A stretch of DNA of 64,000 nucleotides from Allofrancisella inopinata (GTDB lineage: Bacteria > Pseudomonadota > Gammaproteobacteria > Francisellales > Francisellaceae), in NCBI RefSeq assembly GCF_012222965.1, contig NZ_CP038241.1, positions 372,001 to 436,000 on the forward strand. Reading direction: 5' to 3'. Below are positions 9,526 through 21,771 of this stretch, one piece after another (the first letter of the stretch is position 1; the number at the start of each line of letters is the position of its first letter). The translations under genes were made by a program, and so were the position numbers. Under the pieces are notes generated by a model. It worked only from the letters and a program-made list of their open reading frames with translations. It ran no database searches and had not been told where the DNA came from.

Positions 9526-9636
9526 TTTAAGTTTTTGATGTGCAGGCAATAGCAGTAGCTATTGGCAAATATTAAAGGATTAAATTAGGTATGAAATACA
9601 AAGTTAGAAAGTACTAATATGTGTTGGAATTGGTAT
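9474..9636. mobile_element. MITE1 copy 2 (163 bp, TTA target duplication)
   Basis: It begins TACCAATTCCAACATAAATT and ends with the inverted GTTGGAATTGGTA, flanked by TTA at 9471-9473 and 9637-9639. It is inverted relative to the copy at 2118-2279. It is inserted in the 3' end of the hydrolase gene and provides its stop codon at 9523-9525. The following gene starts 33 bases after its right end. Confidence 0.88.
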
Positions 9637-9669
9637 TAATTTAAAGTTTGTAAAAAGGAGGATATTGAT

Positions 9670-10098
9670 ATGAAAAAACCAACTTTGCTTTTAGTTACTA
9701 ACACGGCTAAAGCAAAAGTCTATGATATAAATGGGTTTAAGTACTCCCGTATTGAGGAGTTAGAACATCCTCAGAGTAGGCTAAAAGCACAACAGTTAAC
9801 TAGCGATAGTCCTGGTAATTACCAGTCCAGAAAATTTATTCCAGCATCTGACCCTCATAAGCAAGAGCATATTCATTTTGCAAAAGTGGTGGCAGAGTTT
9901 ATTAAAGAAGTTGTAGATAAAAAGCATTACAAGCAGGTGATTTTATGTGCCGAACCTTATTTTTATGGTCTATTAAGACAATTTTTTACTTCTGTATTAA
10001 AATCTTTGGTGGTAAAAGTAATTGAAAAAGATTATATCCCTTTGCCAGAGCATAAATTAAATGAAACTATCGAGGCTATAATTCATGAACCTTTTTAA
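9670..10098 (+). CDS. Host-attachment / bacterial archaeo-eukaryotic release-factor-like protein
   Basis: This 142-residue cytosolic protein resembles the 'protein required for attachment to host cells' family (baeRF group, distant relatives of the eRF1 domain). Features are LLLVTNTAKAKVYDI at the N-terminus, RKFIPASDPHKQEHIHFAKVVAEF in the middle and VILCAEPYFYGLLRQFF near residue 95. The AAAGGAGGATATTGATATG context gives a strong ribosome site. The stop overlaps the next gene by 14 bases, indicating translational coupling. Its biochemical role is unknown; the attachment name is inherited from an Agrobacterium homologue. Confidence 0.7.
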   Translation: MKKPTLLLVTNTAKAKVYDINGFKYSRIEELEHPQSRLKAQQLTSDSPGNYQSRKFIPASDPHKQEHIHFAKVVAEFIKEVVDKKHYKQVILCAEPYFYGLLRQFFTSVLKSLVVKVIEKDYIPLPEHKLNETIEAIIHEPF

Positions 10099-10747
10099 AA
10101 GCCGTGCTGACGCTGGTCAACGTTTAGCTGAAAAGCTAACAACTTATAAAGGTAAAGAGAATGTTTTAGTTTTGGCATTACCACGCGGCGGTGTGCCGGT
10201 TGCTTTTGAAATTGCTAATACACTGCAAATTCCAATGACTGTTTTTCTTGTAAGAAAACTTGGAGTTCCCGGTCATGAGGAATTTGCTATGGGAGCTATC
10301 TCTGAAGAAGATATCTGTATCCTTGATCATAGTTTAATCCAGCAGTTAAATATTCCTAAAGAGCAAATCCATAGAGTATTACAAAAAGAAAAACAAGAAT
10401 TAGAACGGCGTTTAGATAAATATAGACAAAACAAAAAGTTACCACCCTTAAAAGATAAGATTATTATCTTAGTGGATGATGGTATAGCTACAGGCAACAC
10501 ACTTAAGGCAGCTGTTCAAGCTTTAAAAACTTTAAAGCCAAAAAAAATAGTTCTTGCTGCACCTGTAGCAAGTTCTGACAGCATCCAGAAACTTTCATTA
10601 TTAGTAGATGAAATTATTTGCTTAGCAACTCCTGAACCTTTTTATGGTGTAGGACAATGGTATCGTAATTTTCAACAAACAACAGATGTAGAAGTGTTGC
10701 GATTACTTCAAAATTCACCAAAAAAATCAGCTGGAGGAAAGTTATGA
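10085..10747 (+). CDS. Phosphoribosyltransferase family protein
   Basis: This 220-residue type I PRTase has the PRPP-binding motif IILVDDGIATGNTLKAAV (about residues 127-144) and an N-terminal block with VLALPRGGVPVAFEIA and LGVPGHEEFAMGAI, which is characteristic of the 'predicted phosphoribosyltransferase' family found beside dienelactone hydrolases and erythromycin esterases. The nucleobase specificity is unknown. The gene overlaps its upstream neighbour by 14 bases and the downstream one by four (ATGA), so the three form a tight operon. Confidence 0.82.
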   Translation: MNLFKSRADAGQRLAEKLTTYKGKENVLVLALPRGGVPVAFEIANTLQIPMTVFLVRKLGVPGHEEFAMGAISEEDICILDHSLIQQLNIPKEQIHRVLQKEKQELERRLDKYRQNKKLPPLKDKIIILVDDGIATGNTLKAAVQALKTLKPKKIVLAAPVASSDSIQKLSLLVDEIICLATPEPFYGVGQWYRNFQQTTDVEVLRLLQNSPKKSAGGKL

Positions 10748-12057
10748 GTACACAATCTAAAGTTATTTCCGACAAACTTATTAAGCTACTAAATGAAGAA
10801 ATCATTGCTTTTGATATAAAAGAACAACCTTCTTATCAAGATCTTGCTAAGTTGATTGGAGATGCCCGTATTGTGCTTATGGGTGAAGCTACTCATGGGA
10901 CATCAGAATTTTATCAAACGCGTATGGAATTAAGCAAATATCTTATCCGAGAAAAAGGATTTAAAGCAATAGCAATTGAAGGAGATTGGACTAGTGTATA
11001 CCCTCTTCATTGTTATTGTAAAAGCTTAAGTAAGTTAAATAAAGCACAAGAGGCATTAAAGGCTTTTGATCGTTTTCCGAAATGGATGTGGTGTAACACT
11101 GATATGTTAAAATTTATCGAGCAGCTTAGACAATATAATGATAACTATGAAGATGAAGCAGATAAAATTGGTATCTATGGTTTAGATTTATATTGTTTAA
11201 ATGAAGCTACACGAGCAATTATTAATTACCTGCAGCAGCACGATCCTGAGGCTGCGGAGATGGCAGCTAAACGTTATGCTTGTTTTGGCCAGGTACAGAT
11301 GGATCCTCAATTTTATGGTTATGCAGTTGAAAAACATTTGAGAGAAGCTTGTTTAGATGAAGTTACTACTCAACTATTGGAAACTTATCGTAGTGCTTAC
11401 CAAAACTTAAACATAGATACTACTTTTGACTTTAAAGAACAGCAATTCTATATGACACAAAACGCCCGCGTTGTTAAAAATGCAGAAAACTATTATAGAA
11501 CTATGTTTGAGTCTCAAGCTAGTACTTGGAATATTCGTGACCAACATATGGCAGATACTTTGCAAAACATTATATCGCATATAGAAACATTAACTAATAA
11601 GCCTGCCAAAGTAATTGTGTGGGCACATAATTCACATATAGGAGACGCCCGAGCAACAGAAATGTCTGAGCATGGAGAGATAAATTTAGGTCAGCTAGTC
11701 AGGGAGCGTTTTAATACAAATAGCTTTTTATTGGGTTTCTCTACTGCTACTGGTGTGGTAACAGCAGCTAGTAGATGGGGAGCAAAAGCGGAGGCTAAAA
11801 CTATTAATTCTCCTTTAAAGGGCAGCTATGAATGGTTTTTCCATCAACTTGATGAAAAACAATTTTTGTTAAACTTACGTGAAGAAACTCATCTAACACA
11901 TTTGCTTAAATTGCCTTTGTTACAGCGAGCGATAGGGGTTATTTACAGTCCTGAAACAGAGCGTATGAGTCATTATTACTTCTCACGCTTACCCTACCAG
12001 TTTGATGCTTTGATCCACCTTGATCATACAGAAGGAGTCATGCCATTTGATAGTTAA
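10744..12057 (+). CDS. Erythromycin-esterase family protein
   Basis: This 437-residue protein has the family signature VLMGEATHGTSEFYQTRMEL near residue 39, with the conserved Glu and His of the Ere fold, AIAIEGDWTSVYPLH near residue 75, and VWAHNSHIGDARATEM near residue 293. Ere enzymes open macrolide lactone rings, but most chromosomal members of this family have no proven resistance activity. Co-location with the PRTase and hydrolase suggests a stress or detoxification operon rather than a dedicated macrolide gene. The start overlaps the PRTase stop by four bases after GGAGGAAAGTT. Confidence 0.82.
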   Translation: MSTQSKVISDKLIKLLNEEIIAFDIKEQPSYQDLAKLIGDARIVLMGEATHGTSEFYQTRMELSKYLIREKGFKAIAIEGDWTSVYPLHCYCKSLSKLNKAQEALKAFDRFPKWMWCNTDMLKFIEQLRQYNDNYEDEADKIGIYGLDLYCLNEATRAIINYLQQHDPEAAEMAAKRYACFGQVQMDPQFYGYAVEKHLREACLDEVTTQLLETYRSAYQNLNIDTTFDFKEQQFYMTQNARVVKNAENYYRTMFESQASTWNIRDQHMADTLQNIISHIETLTNKPAKVIVWAHNSHIGDARATEMSEHGEINLGQLVRERFNTNSFLLGFSTATGVVTAASRWGAKAEAKTINSPLKGSYEWFFHQLDEKQFLLNLREETHLTHLLKLPLLQRAIGVIYSPETERMSHYYFSRLPYQFDALIHLDHTEGVMPFDS

Positions 12058-12192
12058 CTTATATGGCAAAAGTATATACGTCTGGAAAGTTTGGCAATAT
12101 ATATTACAGAAAAGATTATAAAGGACATTGTATTACAGATTACTTTTTTTCTTGTTTATGAAAATTAAAGCCAAATATCTATAACGTTTTAC

Positions 12193-12220
12193 TTGACACC
12201 ATATTATATCTATATATAAT
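12193..12220 (+). promoter_or_regulatory. Sigma-70 promoter of the tRNA-Ser/tRNA-Val unit
   Basis: Consensus TTGACA at 12193-12198 and consensus TATAAT at 12215-12220 are separated by 16 bases. The -10 lies 18 bases before the 5' end of tRNA-Ser. Confidence 0.75.
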
Positions 12221-12238
12221 AACCATTCACATGGTTTA

Positions 12239-12330
12239 GGAGAGGTGGCCGAGAGGCTGAAGGCGCTCCCCTGCTAAGGGAGTATAGGCTTTAAACCCTA
12301 TCACGGGTTCGAATCCCGTCCTCTCCGCCA
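12239..12330 (+). tRNA. tRNA-Ser (GCT)
   Basis: 92 nt including CCA. The acceptor GGAGAGG pairs with CCTCTCC. The anticodon stem CTCCC/GGGAG encloses CTGCTAA, with anticodon GCT (reads AGC/AGU). The long variable arm is typical of serine tRNA. The T-loop GGTTCGAATCC is present. Confidence 0.97.
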
Positions 12331-12345
12331 TTTCGATTTCATATC

Positions 12346-12421
12346 GGGTGCTTAGCTCAGCTGGGAGAGCATCGCCCTTACAAGGCGAGGGTCGGGGGTT
12401 CGAACCCCTCAGCACCCACCA
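12346..12421 (+). tRNA. tRNA-Val (TAC)
   Basis: 76 nt including CCA. The acceptor GGGTGCT pairs with AGCACCC, the anticodon loop CTTACAA gives TAC, and the T-loop GGTTCGAACCC is normal. It is 15 bases after tRNA-Ser and probably co-transcribed with it. Confidence 0.97.
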
Positions 12422-12494
12422 TAAAGAATGGTGATAGAAAGATTATTCTTTAAAAATACATTTACATCTTGATTTTCGCCCCCACCATTTTTTC

Positions 12495-12515
12495 TGACAA
12501 TTGACAATTGACAAT
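12495..12515. repeat. Three exact tandem copies of TGACAAT
   Basis: TGACAAT is repeated three times without interruption at 12495-12515, followed by TGA. It lies 50 bases before the lipoprotein start, in its probable promoter region. Confidence 0.8.
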
Positions 12516-12528
12516 TGAGCGATTATTA

Positions 12529-12551
12529 TCTCTTTTTTTAAATAAAAGAGA
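12529..12551. other. Hairpin before the 12565 lipoprotein gene
   Basis: TCTCTTTT at 12529-12536 pairs perfectly with AAAAGAGA at 12544-12551 around a 7-base loop. No T-run follows on the plus strand, so it is a weak terminator candidate. It could be a leader hairpin just before the start codon. Confidence 0.35.
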
Positions 12552-12564
12552 GATATTGTAAATA

Positions 12565-13404
12565 ATGAAAAAATTGTCGATACTTGCTGGAATATTTGCT
12601 GGACCAGTTATTTTATCTAGTTGTGTTAAGGAGAGTCAGCAAAGGCTGGAATTTCAAATTATCCACCAGTGTAATGGAACAGTTTGTTCTATAAGCCTCA
12701 CACCTGTTTCACAAGTAGTTCAAGAAAGTTTTTTAGGGTCTACTCATGTCGTCAAATCACAAAAATTATTGGCTGATTCATATAATATCCAGTGGAATGG
12801 TATATCAAATTTTGCGGATAATTCAATACTTGCCCCTCTAGGACTAAATAGCTGTGGGGGAGGGGTTTGTTCAGATACATCTAATCCTACCGCAGGTGTG
12901 TTTACTGCTGGGGAGGGTGTTAATATATCATTAAGTGGCACGGTAACTGTAAATGGCACAACATATAACCTTGAAGATGAAACCGTGCAAGGAGGCAGTT
13001 TTGTGGTTGATGATACTCAGTTGAGTAACGATACCCTAGAGCTTGAGTATCCTAATGCAAATACAGGGTCAGGATCGGCAGTATTAAATAATGTTGAATA
13101 CAGCTGGGACTCTTTAACTAAAAAGCTAGAGGTTAGGTGTTCTCAAGGATATGGATATGTTTTTGAGGCAGCATTCAATGCTATCAATAATCGTCAGACG
13201 GGATATAATATATCAAGCAGTAATGGTAGCATATATCCAAGAACAGAAATTATTTTAGGAGATAATCAATCAGCACCTACTTCCATGACAAACGGTCAAA
13301 ATAGATATTGGATTGAAAACTCTAATAATAGTAATCAGGATATGAATATATATATTACATGTGTGCCTAATTCTACGGATGGGGAGTGGACAGTTTCTAC
13401 CTAG
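12565..13404 (+). CDS. Putative lipoprotein, unknown function
   Basis: This 279-residue protein has a signal peptide MKKLSILAGIFAGPVILSSC with lipobox LSSC (Cys20), so it is probably lipidated and exported. The mature part is rich in Ser, Asn, Gly and Thr with several beta-type stretches and a few cysteines (CNGTVC, CGGGVC). No known domain recognised. The ribosome site is weak (AGAGAGATATTGTAAATA). It lies between the tRNA pair and a peptidase relic. A smaller lipoprotein gene sits on the far side of the rRNA operon, without visible similarity. Confidence 0.7.
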   Translation: MKKLSILAGIFAGPVILSSCVKESQQRLEFQIIHQCNGTVCSISLTPVSQVVQESFLGSTHVVKSQKLLADSYNIQWNGISNFADNSILAPLGLNSCGGGVCSDTSNPTAGVFTAGEGVNISLSGTVTVNGTTYNLEDETVQGGSFVVDDTQLSNDTLELEYPNANTGSGSAVLNNVEYSWDSLTKKLEVRCSQGYGYVFEAAFNAINNRQTGYNISSSNGSIYPRTEIILGDNQSAPTSMTNGQNRYWIENSNNSNQDMNIYITCVPNSTDGEWTVST

Positions 13405-13656
<252 letters not shown>

Positions 13657-13738
13657 TTAAAAAAGCTATAAAAAATAAGCATACTTAATCATTCATGATT
13701 TAAAACTTTAGTTATTTTATACATTCTTTTAATTTAAG

Positions 13739-13759
13739 CGAGTTTTTTAGAAAAACTCG
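13739..13759. other. Perfect hairpin upstream of the rRNA promoter
   Basis: CGAGTTTTT at 13739-13747 and AAAAACTCG at 13751-13759 form a 9-bp stem with a 3-base loop, 30 bases before the -35 box. It may be a terminator for upstream transcripts or part of the upstream activating region. Confidence 0.4.
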
Positions 13760-13788
13760 AAAAACCACATTTTTTTCATAAAAAGCTC

Positions 13789-13817
13789 TTGCGTTGAGAG
13801 AGGGAGGTGTGTATTAT
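13789..13817 (+). promoter_or_regulatory. rRNA operon promoter
   Basis: TTGCGT at 13789-13794 and TATTAT at 13812-13817 are 17 bases apart. The region before is AT-rich (UP-like). The 16S gene begins about 130 bases later, after a leader. No second promoter was clear. Confidence 0.6.
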
Positions 13818-13950
13818 ATGTCTTCACTGGCTGACGGGTGATGTTAGCGGTAGAGAGGGGCTTGATGCCTGGAGATATTTAAGAGATATATTAAATACAA
13901 ACACTTTGTTGAAGAATTTGAGTTTAGTGATTGAGTCAGAGAATTAGATT

Positions 13951-15480
<1,530 letters not shown>

Positions 15481-15580
15481 AAGGAAATACGAAAAGAATA
15501 ATAAGAATAGAGCTTAATTGCTAATTCAGATGAATTGATAGAGTGTTTGTAGCTAATATATTTTAGTGTAAATAAGATAC

Positions 15581-15657
<77 letters not shown>

Positions 15658-15665
15658 TTTTTTTT

Positions 15666-15741
15666 GGGGCCATAGCTCAGCTGGGAGAGCACCTGCTTTG
15701 CACGCAGGGGGTCAGCGGTTCGATCCCGCTTGGCTCCACCA
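15666..15741 (+). tRNA. tRNA-Ala (TGC)
   Basis: 76 nt including CCA. The acceptor GGGGCCA pairs with TGGCTCC (one G-T pair), the anticodon stem CCTGC/GCAGG encloses TTTGCAC, anticodon TGC. Second spacer tRNA, eight bases after tRNA-Ile. Confidence 0.97.
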
Positions 15742-15793
15742 ATATTTTATTTGCATGAATATAGAGATATTTAACAATTTAGTATAGAAATAG

Positions 15794-18682
<2,889 letters not shown>

Positions 18683-18729
18683 ATTTCTATGCTGAATTGT
18701 TAAATATCTTTATAATCCAAAACTCAAGT

Positions 18730-18845
18730 TTTGGCGATGATAGCTTGTAGGAACCACCTGATCCCTTTCCGAACTCAGAAGTGAAACTACAACACGCCGA
18801 TGATAGTCTGGCTCTTGCCCAGGTGAAAGTAGGTAGTCGCCATCT
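18730..18845 (+). rRNA. rrf: 5S ribosomal RNA
   Basis: About 116 nt; TTGGCGA at the start pairs with TCGCCA at the end. The internal CCGAACTCAGAAGTGAAAC block is diagnostic. A run of six T follows the 3' end. Confidence 0.95.
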
Positions 18846-18862
18846 TTTTTATTCTAAGAGAA

Positions 18863-18885
18863 GTTTTTAAATAATTTTTAAAAAC
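18863..18885 (+). terminator. Possible terminator of the rRNA operon
   Basis: GTTTTTAAA at 18863-18871 pairs with TTTAAAAAC at 18877-18885 around a 5-base loop. The stem is AT-rich and no strong T-run follows. The T-run right after 5S may instead end transcription. Confidence 0.35.
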
Positions 18886-18984
18886 ACTTTAAATAGCTAG
18901 CAAAATTTCAAACTCCTAATATTGTTTAGCTATAAAGTATTAGCTATAATATTAAAACTTTTTGTTAAAATTTAATGCTGTTAG

Positions 18985-19425
18985 ATGAAAAAAATAATAT
19001 TGGGTGTTATAGTAATAAGTGTCATGGTTCTTGCAGGATGCATAAAACAGGAAGAAGCAGGAAGTTCATCACAAGCTATTAGAGGAGCTTTTACTGGCTC
19101 TGGTCAGGGAACAGCTTTAGGGGCTATATTTATAGTTATATCCACGTTAATTAAATTTGATTGCCCTGGTGGTTATATTATTCCTAAATCTTTAATTGAT
19201 AATCCGCCACCATTTAATGGATCTGTAAATATAACTTACACTGGTGCAAATAATATTAGAATCTTAAATGTTCAGATCAATCCTTCTATTACACCACCTA
19301 CTGGCGATGCTACTGCTTTTTTAGATATATCAACAGGAGATAGAGCAAGTATAGATTTAACTGGAAGCTTTGCAGAAACATGGTGTGTACCTATATTATC
19401 AGCTAAGAATTTTACAGTTTCTTAG
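18985..19425 (+). CDS. Small putative lipoprotein
   Basis: This 146-residue protein has signal sequence MKKIILGVIVISVMVLAGC with lipobox LAGC (Cys19). The mature domain is short, rich in Ile, Thr, Asn and Gly, and probably beta-structured. No known family recognised. It stands alone after the rRNA operon; a cluster of nested MITEs follows directly. Confidence 0.68.
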   Translation: MKKIILGVIVISVMVLAGCIKQEEAGSSSQAIRGAFTGSGQGTALGAIFIVISTLIKFDCPGGYIIPKSLIDNPPPFNGSVNITYTGANNIRILNVQINPSITPPTGDATAFLDISTGDRASIDLTGSFAETWCVPILSAKNFTVS

Positions 19426-19470
19426 GGAATCCTTATCTGTATTACTTCTAGTCCAGTATTTCATTTACTA

Positions 19471-19766
19471 TAACCTATTATGTATAAAAGTAATACTAGT
19501 TGAAACAAGCTTAAAACAAAGCTATTTGACGAGATTGAGTGCTCTAGCACTTCGACTTCGCTCAATGACTTCCTGACGCGCAATTGTAATACCAATTCCA
19601 ACATAAATTGATGCATTTATCACAAAGGAGTTTATGACTAATTTAAGTTTTTGATGTGCAGTTAATAGTAGTGGCTATTGGTAAATATTAAAGGATTAAA
19701 TTAGGTATGAAATACAGTTAGAAACATATAATTTTAGTTTGCAACAGTCCCTTAATGGTTAGGTTA
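19471..19766. mobile_element. MITE3-like element interrupted by a MITE1/MITE2 chimera
   Basis: The left end TAACCTATTATGTATAAAAG (after TA at 19469-19470) resembles the ends of the MITE3 copy at 43919 and the IS630-like element at 37987. The following GTAATACTAG...GCTTAAAACAAAGCTATTT matches the region after 43931. The right end ...GGTTAGGTTA at 19766 is followed by TA and inverts the first seven bases of the left end. The middle is occupied by the chimera at 19590-19751. The left end is well supported; the right end is inferred. Confidence 0.5.
19590..19751. mobile_element. Chimeric MITE: left part MITE1, right end MITE2
   Basis: TACCAATTCCAACATAAATT at 19590 and the following 130 bases match MITE1 copy 2. 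At AGTTAGAAA (19716-19724), a 9-base stretch common to both families, the sequence switches to the MITE2 end ...TTTTAGTTTGCAACAGTCCC. The MITE1 right end and the rest of MITE2 are missing. Confidence 0.82.
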
Positions 19767-19823
19767 TATTATTAAAGAAGTCCTCGAAGAGTAAGTTTTA
19801 TGTTTGTAAATTTAATAAGCTTT

Positions 19824-20396
19824 TTATACTAGTATGTAGCCTACAGGGTTATCGGGACATTCATGTAAGCCACATTGAAAGAATGTAGAAGCTATATTAG
19901 CGAAAATTATTATTGCAAATAATATAAAAGCTACATGGGTGAAAATTCTAATTTTTTTATTTTTAGCTTCAGCAGTTTCTTGAGGAGGCTTACGAATTTC
20001 GTACTGTTGTGGATATGATAAAATAATAGCTATATAAATAATTGCGATCATAGAAATTACAAAAACCCAACTGTACATATGCATACCTAATATTTTTGAG
20101 CCAAACCCTACTGGATCGGTAATATGTAGAGCTATTTGTCTAAGTGCAACAAAGGCAGTAAATACTGCTGCTAATAATGATAAAGCATAATGGCTTGGAC
20201 GAACATGATAGTGCATATTTAATAAAAAACCAAAGCCAATGGCTAATAAACCAAGTCTTTGTAATAAGCATAAAGGGCAAGGGATTTCATTCATAACAAA
20301 TTGAAAGAAAAAAGCCATAAGAATTATGATAGTTATACCTGTAACTTCTATTGCACTTAAAGTTTTAATTAAATCGTTAAGGGTTATTTTTTTCAT
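19824..20396 (-). CDS. dsbB: DsbB-like disulfide bond formation protein
   Basis: Inner-membrane quinone reductase that reoxidises DsbA. The 190-residue protein has about five hydrophobic segments and the CPLC redox motif near residue 37 (IPCPLCLLQRLG), the hallmark of the first periplasmic loop. A second cysteine pair typical of DsbB is not clear in the middle loop; CGLHEC occurs near the C-terminus instead. ATG at 20396 is preferred because AAGGA sits before it and the upstream codons belong to the small gene at 20407-20565. Confidence 0.82.
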   Translation of the reverse strand: MKKITLNDLIKTLSAIEVTGITIIILMAFFFQFVMNEIPCPLCLLQRLGLLAIGFGFLLNMHYHVRPSHYALSLLAAVFTAFVALRQIALHITDPVGFGSKILGMHMYSWVFVISMIAIIYIAIILSYPQQYEIRKPPQETAEAKNKKIRIFTHVAFILFAIIIFANIASTFFQCGLHECPDNPVGYILV

Positions 20397-20406
20397 AGCT
20401 TGTTCC

Positions 20407-20565
20407 TTATAGGTATATAGATAAGTGATCAGTTGCATGATGTAAGAATGTCGCCCCAGCAACGATAAGGAAAATGCTAAATACTATTACTCCCCATCTA
20501 CGGTTAAACCAAGCTATGACTGCAGAGGTAAATAAAAATATAAAACTAATTAAAATACCAGGCAT
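20407..20565 (-). CDS. Small membrane protein, DUF5993-like, upstream of dsbB
   Basis: This 52-residue frame begins MPGILISFIFLFTSAV, has two hydrophobic segments separated by WFNRRWG, and ends near HHATDHLSIYL. GGAGAAATTATT before the ATG gives a good ribosome site. A short protein with two membrane segments directly before a DsbB gene matches what I recall of the DUF5993 family. Its stop lies ten bases before the dsbB start, so the two are coupled. It may be a DsbB accessory subunit (inference). Confidence 0.7.
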   Translation of the reverse strand: MPGILISFIFLFTSAVIAWFNRRWGVIVFSIFLIVAGATFLHHATDHLSIYL

Positions 20566-20661
20566 AATAATTTCTCCTAATTTACATAATAAACAGAGAA
20601 AATCATAGCATTTAAATTTTTTTAATACAATTTGCTGGAGTCAATTAGTTGATTTTAGTAA

Positions 20662-21585
20662 CTAAAAAGTGTATTTCATACCGCTATCTAGTATCATGAT
20701 GAGGATATTATAGGATCTATCTGGGGGCAAGGTTTTTAGAAGTTGGTTAGCTATAAGATAGTTAGCACCGCTGCTGTGTCCAGCATATATTCCTTGCTCT
20801 TTAGCTAGATCGTTACAAGAATTAAAAGCTTGGACATCATCAAATTGTATTACTTCATCAATATAAGATAAATCCATAGATTGGCAAAAAACCGGATTGC
20901 CTGGACCTTCGACTTTATAGCTATGTATATTTTCTTGGATAGGCTTTCCATAGTTGAAGATATCATAATAGACAGAACCTTTAGGATCTGGCATTATTAC
21001 TTTAGCGTCTGGAAAATGTTCTTTAATCTTTTTAGCACATCCAGTAATAGTGCCACCGGAGCCTCCGACAGTGATAAAATAATCTAGAGATAAATTATTT
21101 TTAGTGAAGAAATCTACAATTTCTTGTCCAGTAGTTTCATAATGGCAAAGTGTATTTAGCTTATTATCATATTGGTTAATTAAGATACCATCAATTTCTT
21201 TGGCTATTTCTTTAGCTCTATTAACATAAAATTCTGGATCTTTGTAGTCAGAAGTATTTTTGCAAACCGTTAGTTTAGCACCTAATTTTTCAATCATAAC
21301 TCTTTTTGTGGGACCAGTTTTTTCTGGGCAAGTTATATAAACAGGATGGTTATATAGCTTGCCTAAAGCTGCTAAAGATGTTCCCATGTTTCCTGAACTT
21401 GCTTCTACGAGAGCTTGATTGGGTTTAAGTTGTTTACTGTTAATTAACTCTTGTATTATATATTTAGCTACACGATCTTTTATACTACCTGTAGGGTTAA
21501 GCCATTCACATTTCGCAAAAAGATGGTGTTTGTTATTAGGTGCTTTAAGTTTAATGATAGGAGTATTACCTATTAAAGATAACAT
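20662..21585 (-). CDS. cysM: Cysteine synthase (O-acetylserine sulfhydrylase, CysK/CysM family)
   Basis: PLP enzyme of fold type II; makes cysteine from O-acetylserine and sulfide. The 307 residues show the PLP lysine in NPTGSIKDRVA near residue 35, substrate loop EASSGNMGTSLA near residue 62, phosphate-binding GGSGGTITG near 175 and GHSSGAN near 270. The sequence EASSGNMG and the length fit CysM better than CysK, but the subfamily is not certain. Monocistronic; about 185 non-coding bases lie before the start, with no structure that I can name. Confidence 0.85.
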   Translation of the reverse strand: MLSLIGNTPIIKLKAPNNKHHLFAKCEWLNPTGSIKDRVAKYIIQELINSKQLKPNQALVEASSGNMGTSLAALGKLYNHPVYITCPEKTGPTKRVMIEKLGAKLTVCKNTSDYKDPEFYVNRAKEIAKEIDGILINQYDNKLNTLCHYETTGQEIVDFFTKNNLSLDYFITVGGSGGTITGCAKKIKEHFPDAKVIMPDPKGSVYYDIFNYGKPIQENIHSYKVEGPGNPVFCQSMDLSYIDEVIQFDDVQAFNSCNDLAKEQGIYAGHSSGANYLIANQLLKTLPPDRSYNILIMILDSGMKYTF

Positions 21586-21771
21586 TTTAATTAATTATTT
21601 TTTTTGGGTTGAGCAATTGTAACAAAATTTATGCTATATTGGAGGATTATCTAAAGTATTTTGTTTAAATAAGAAAAAAATTCTATGGTAATTGAAAAAG
21701 TAGTTATAACAATCCTTTACTTATGCACTCAGAAAATAAACAGCTTACGTAAGTAGATTAAAAATTATAGG

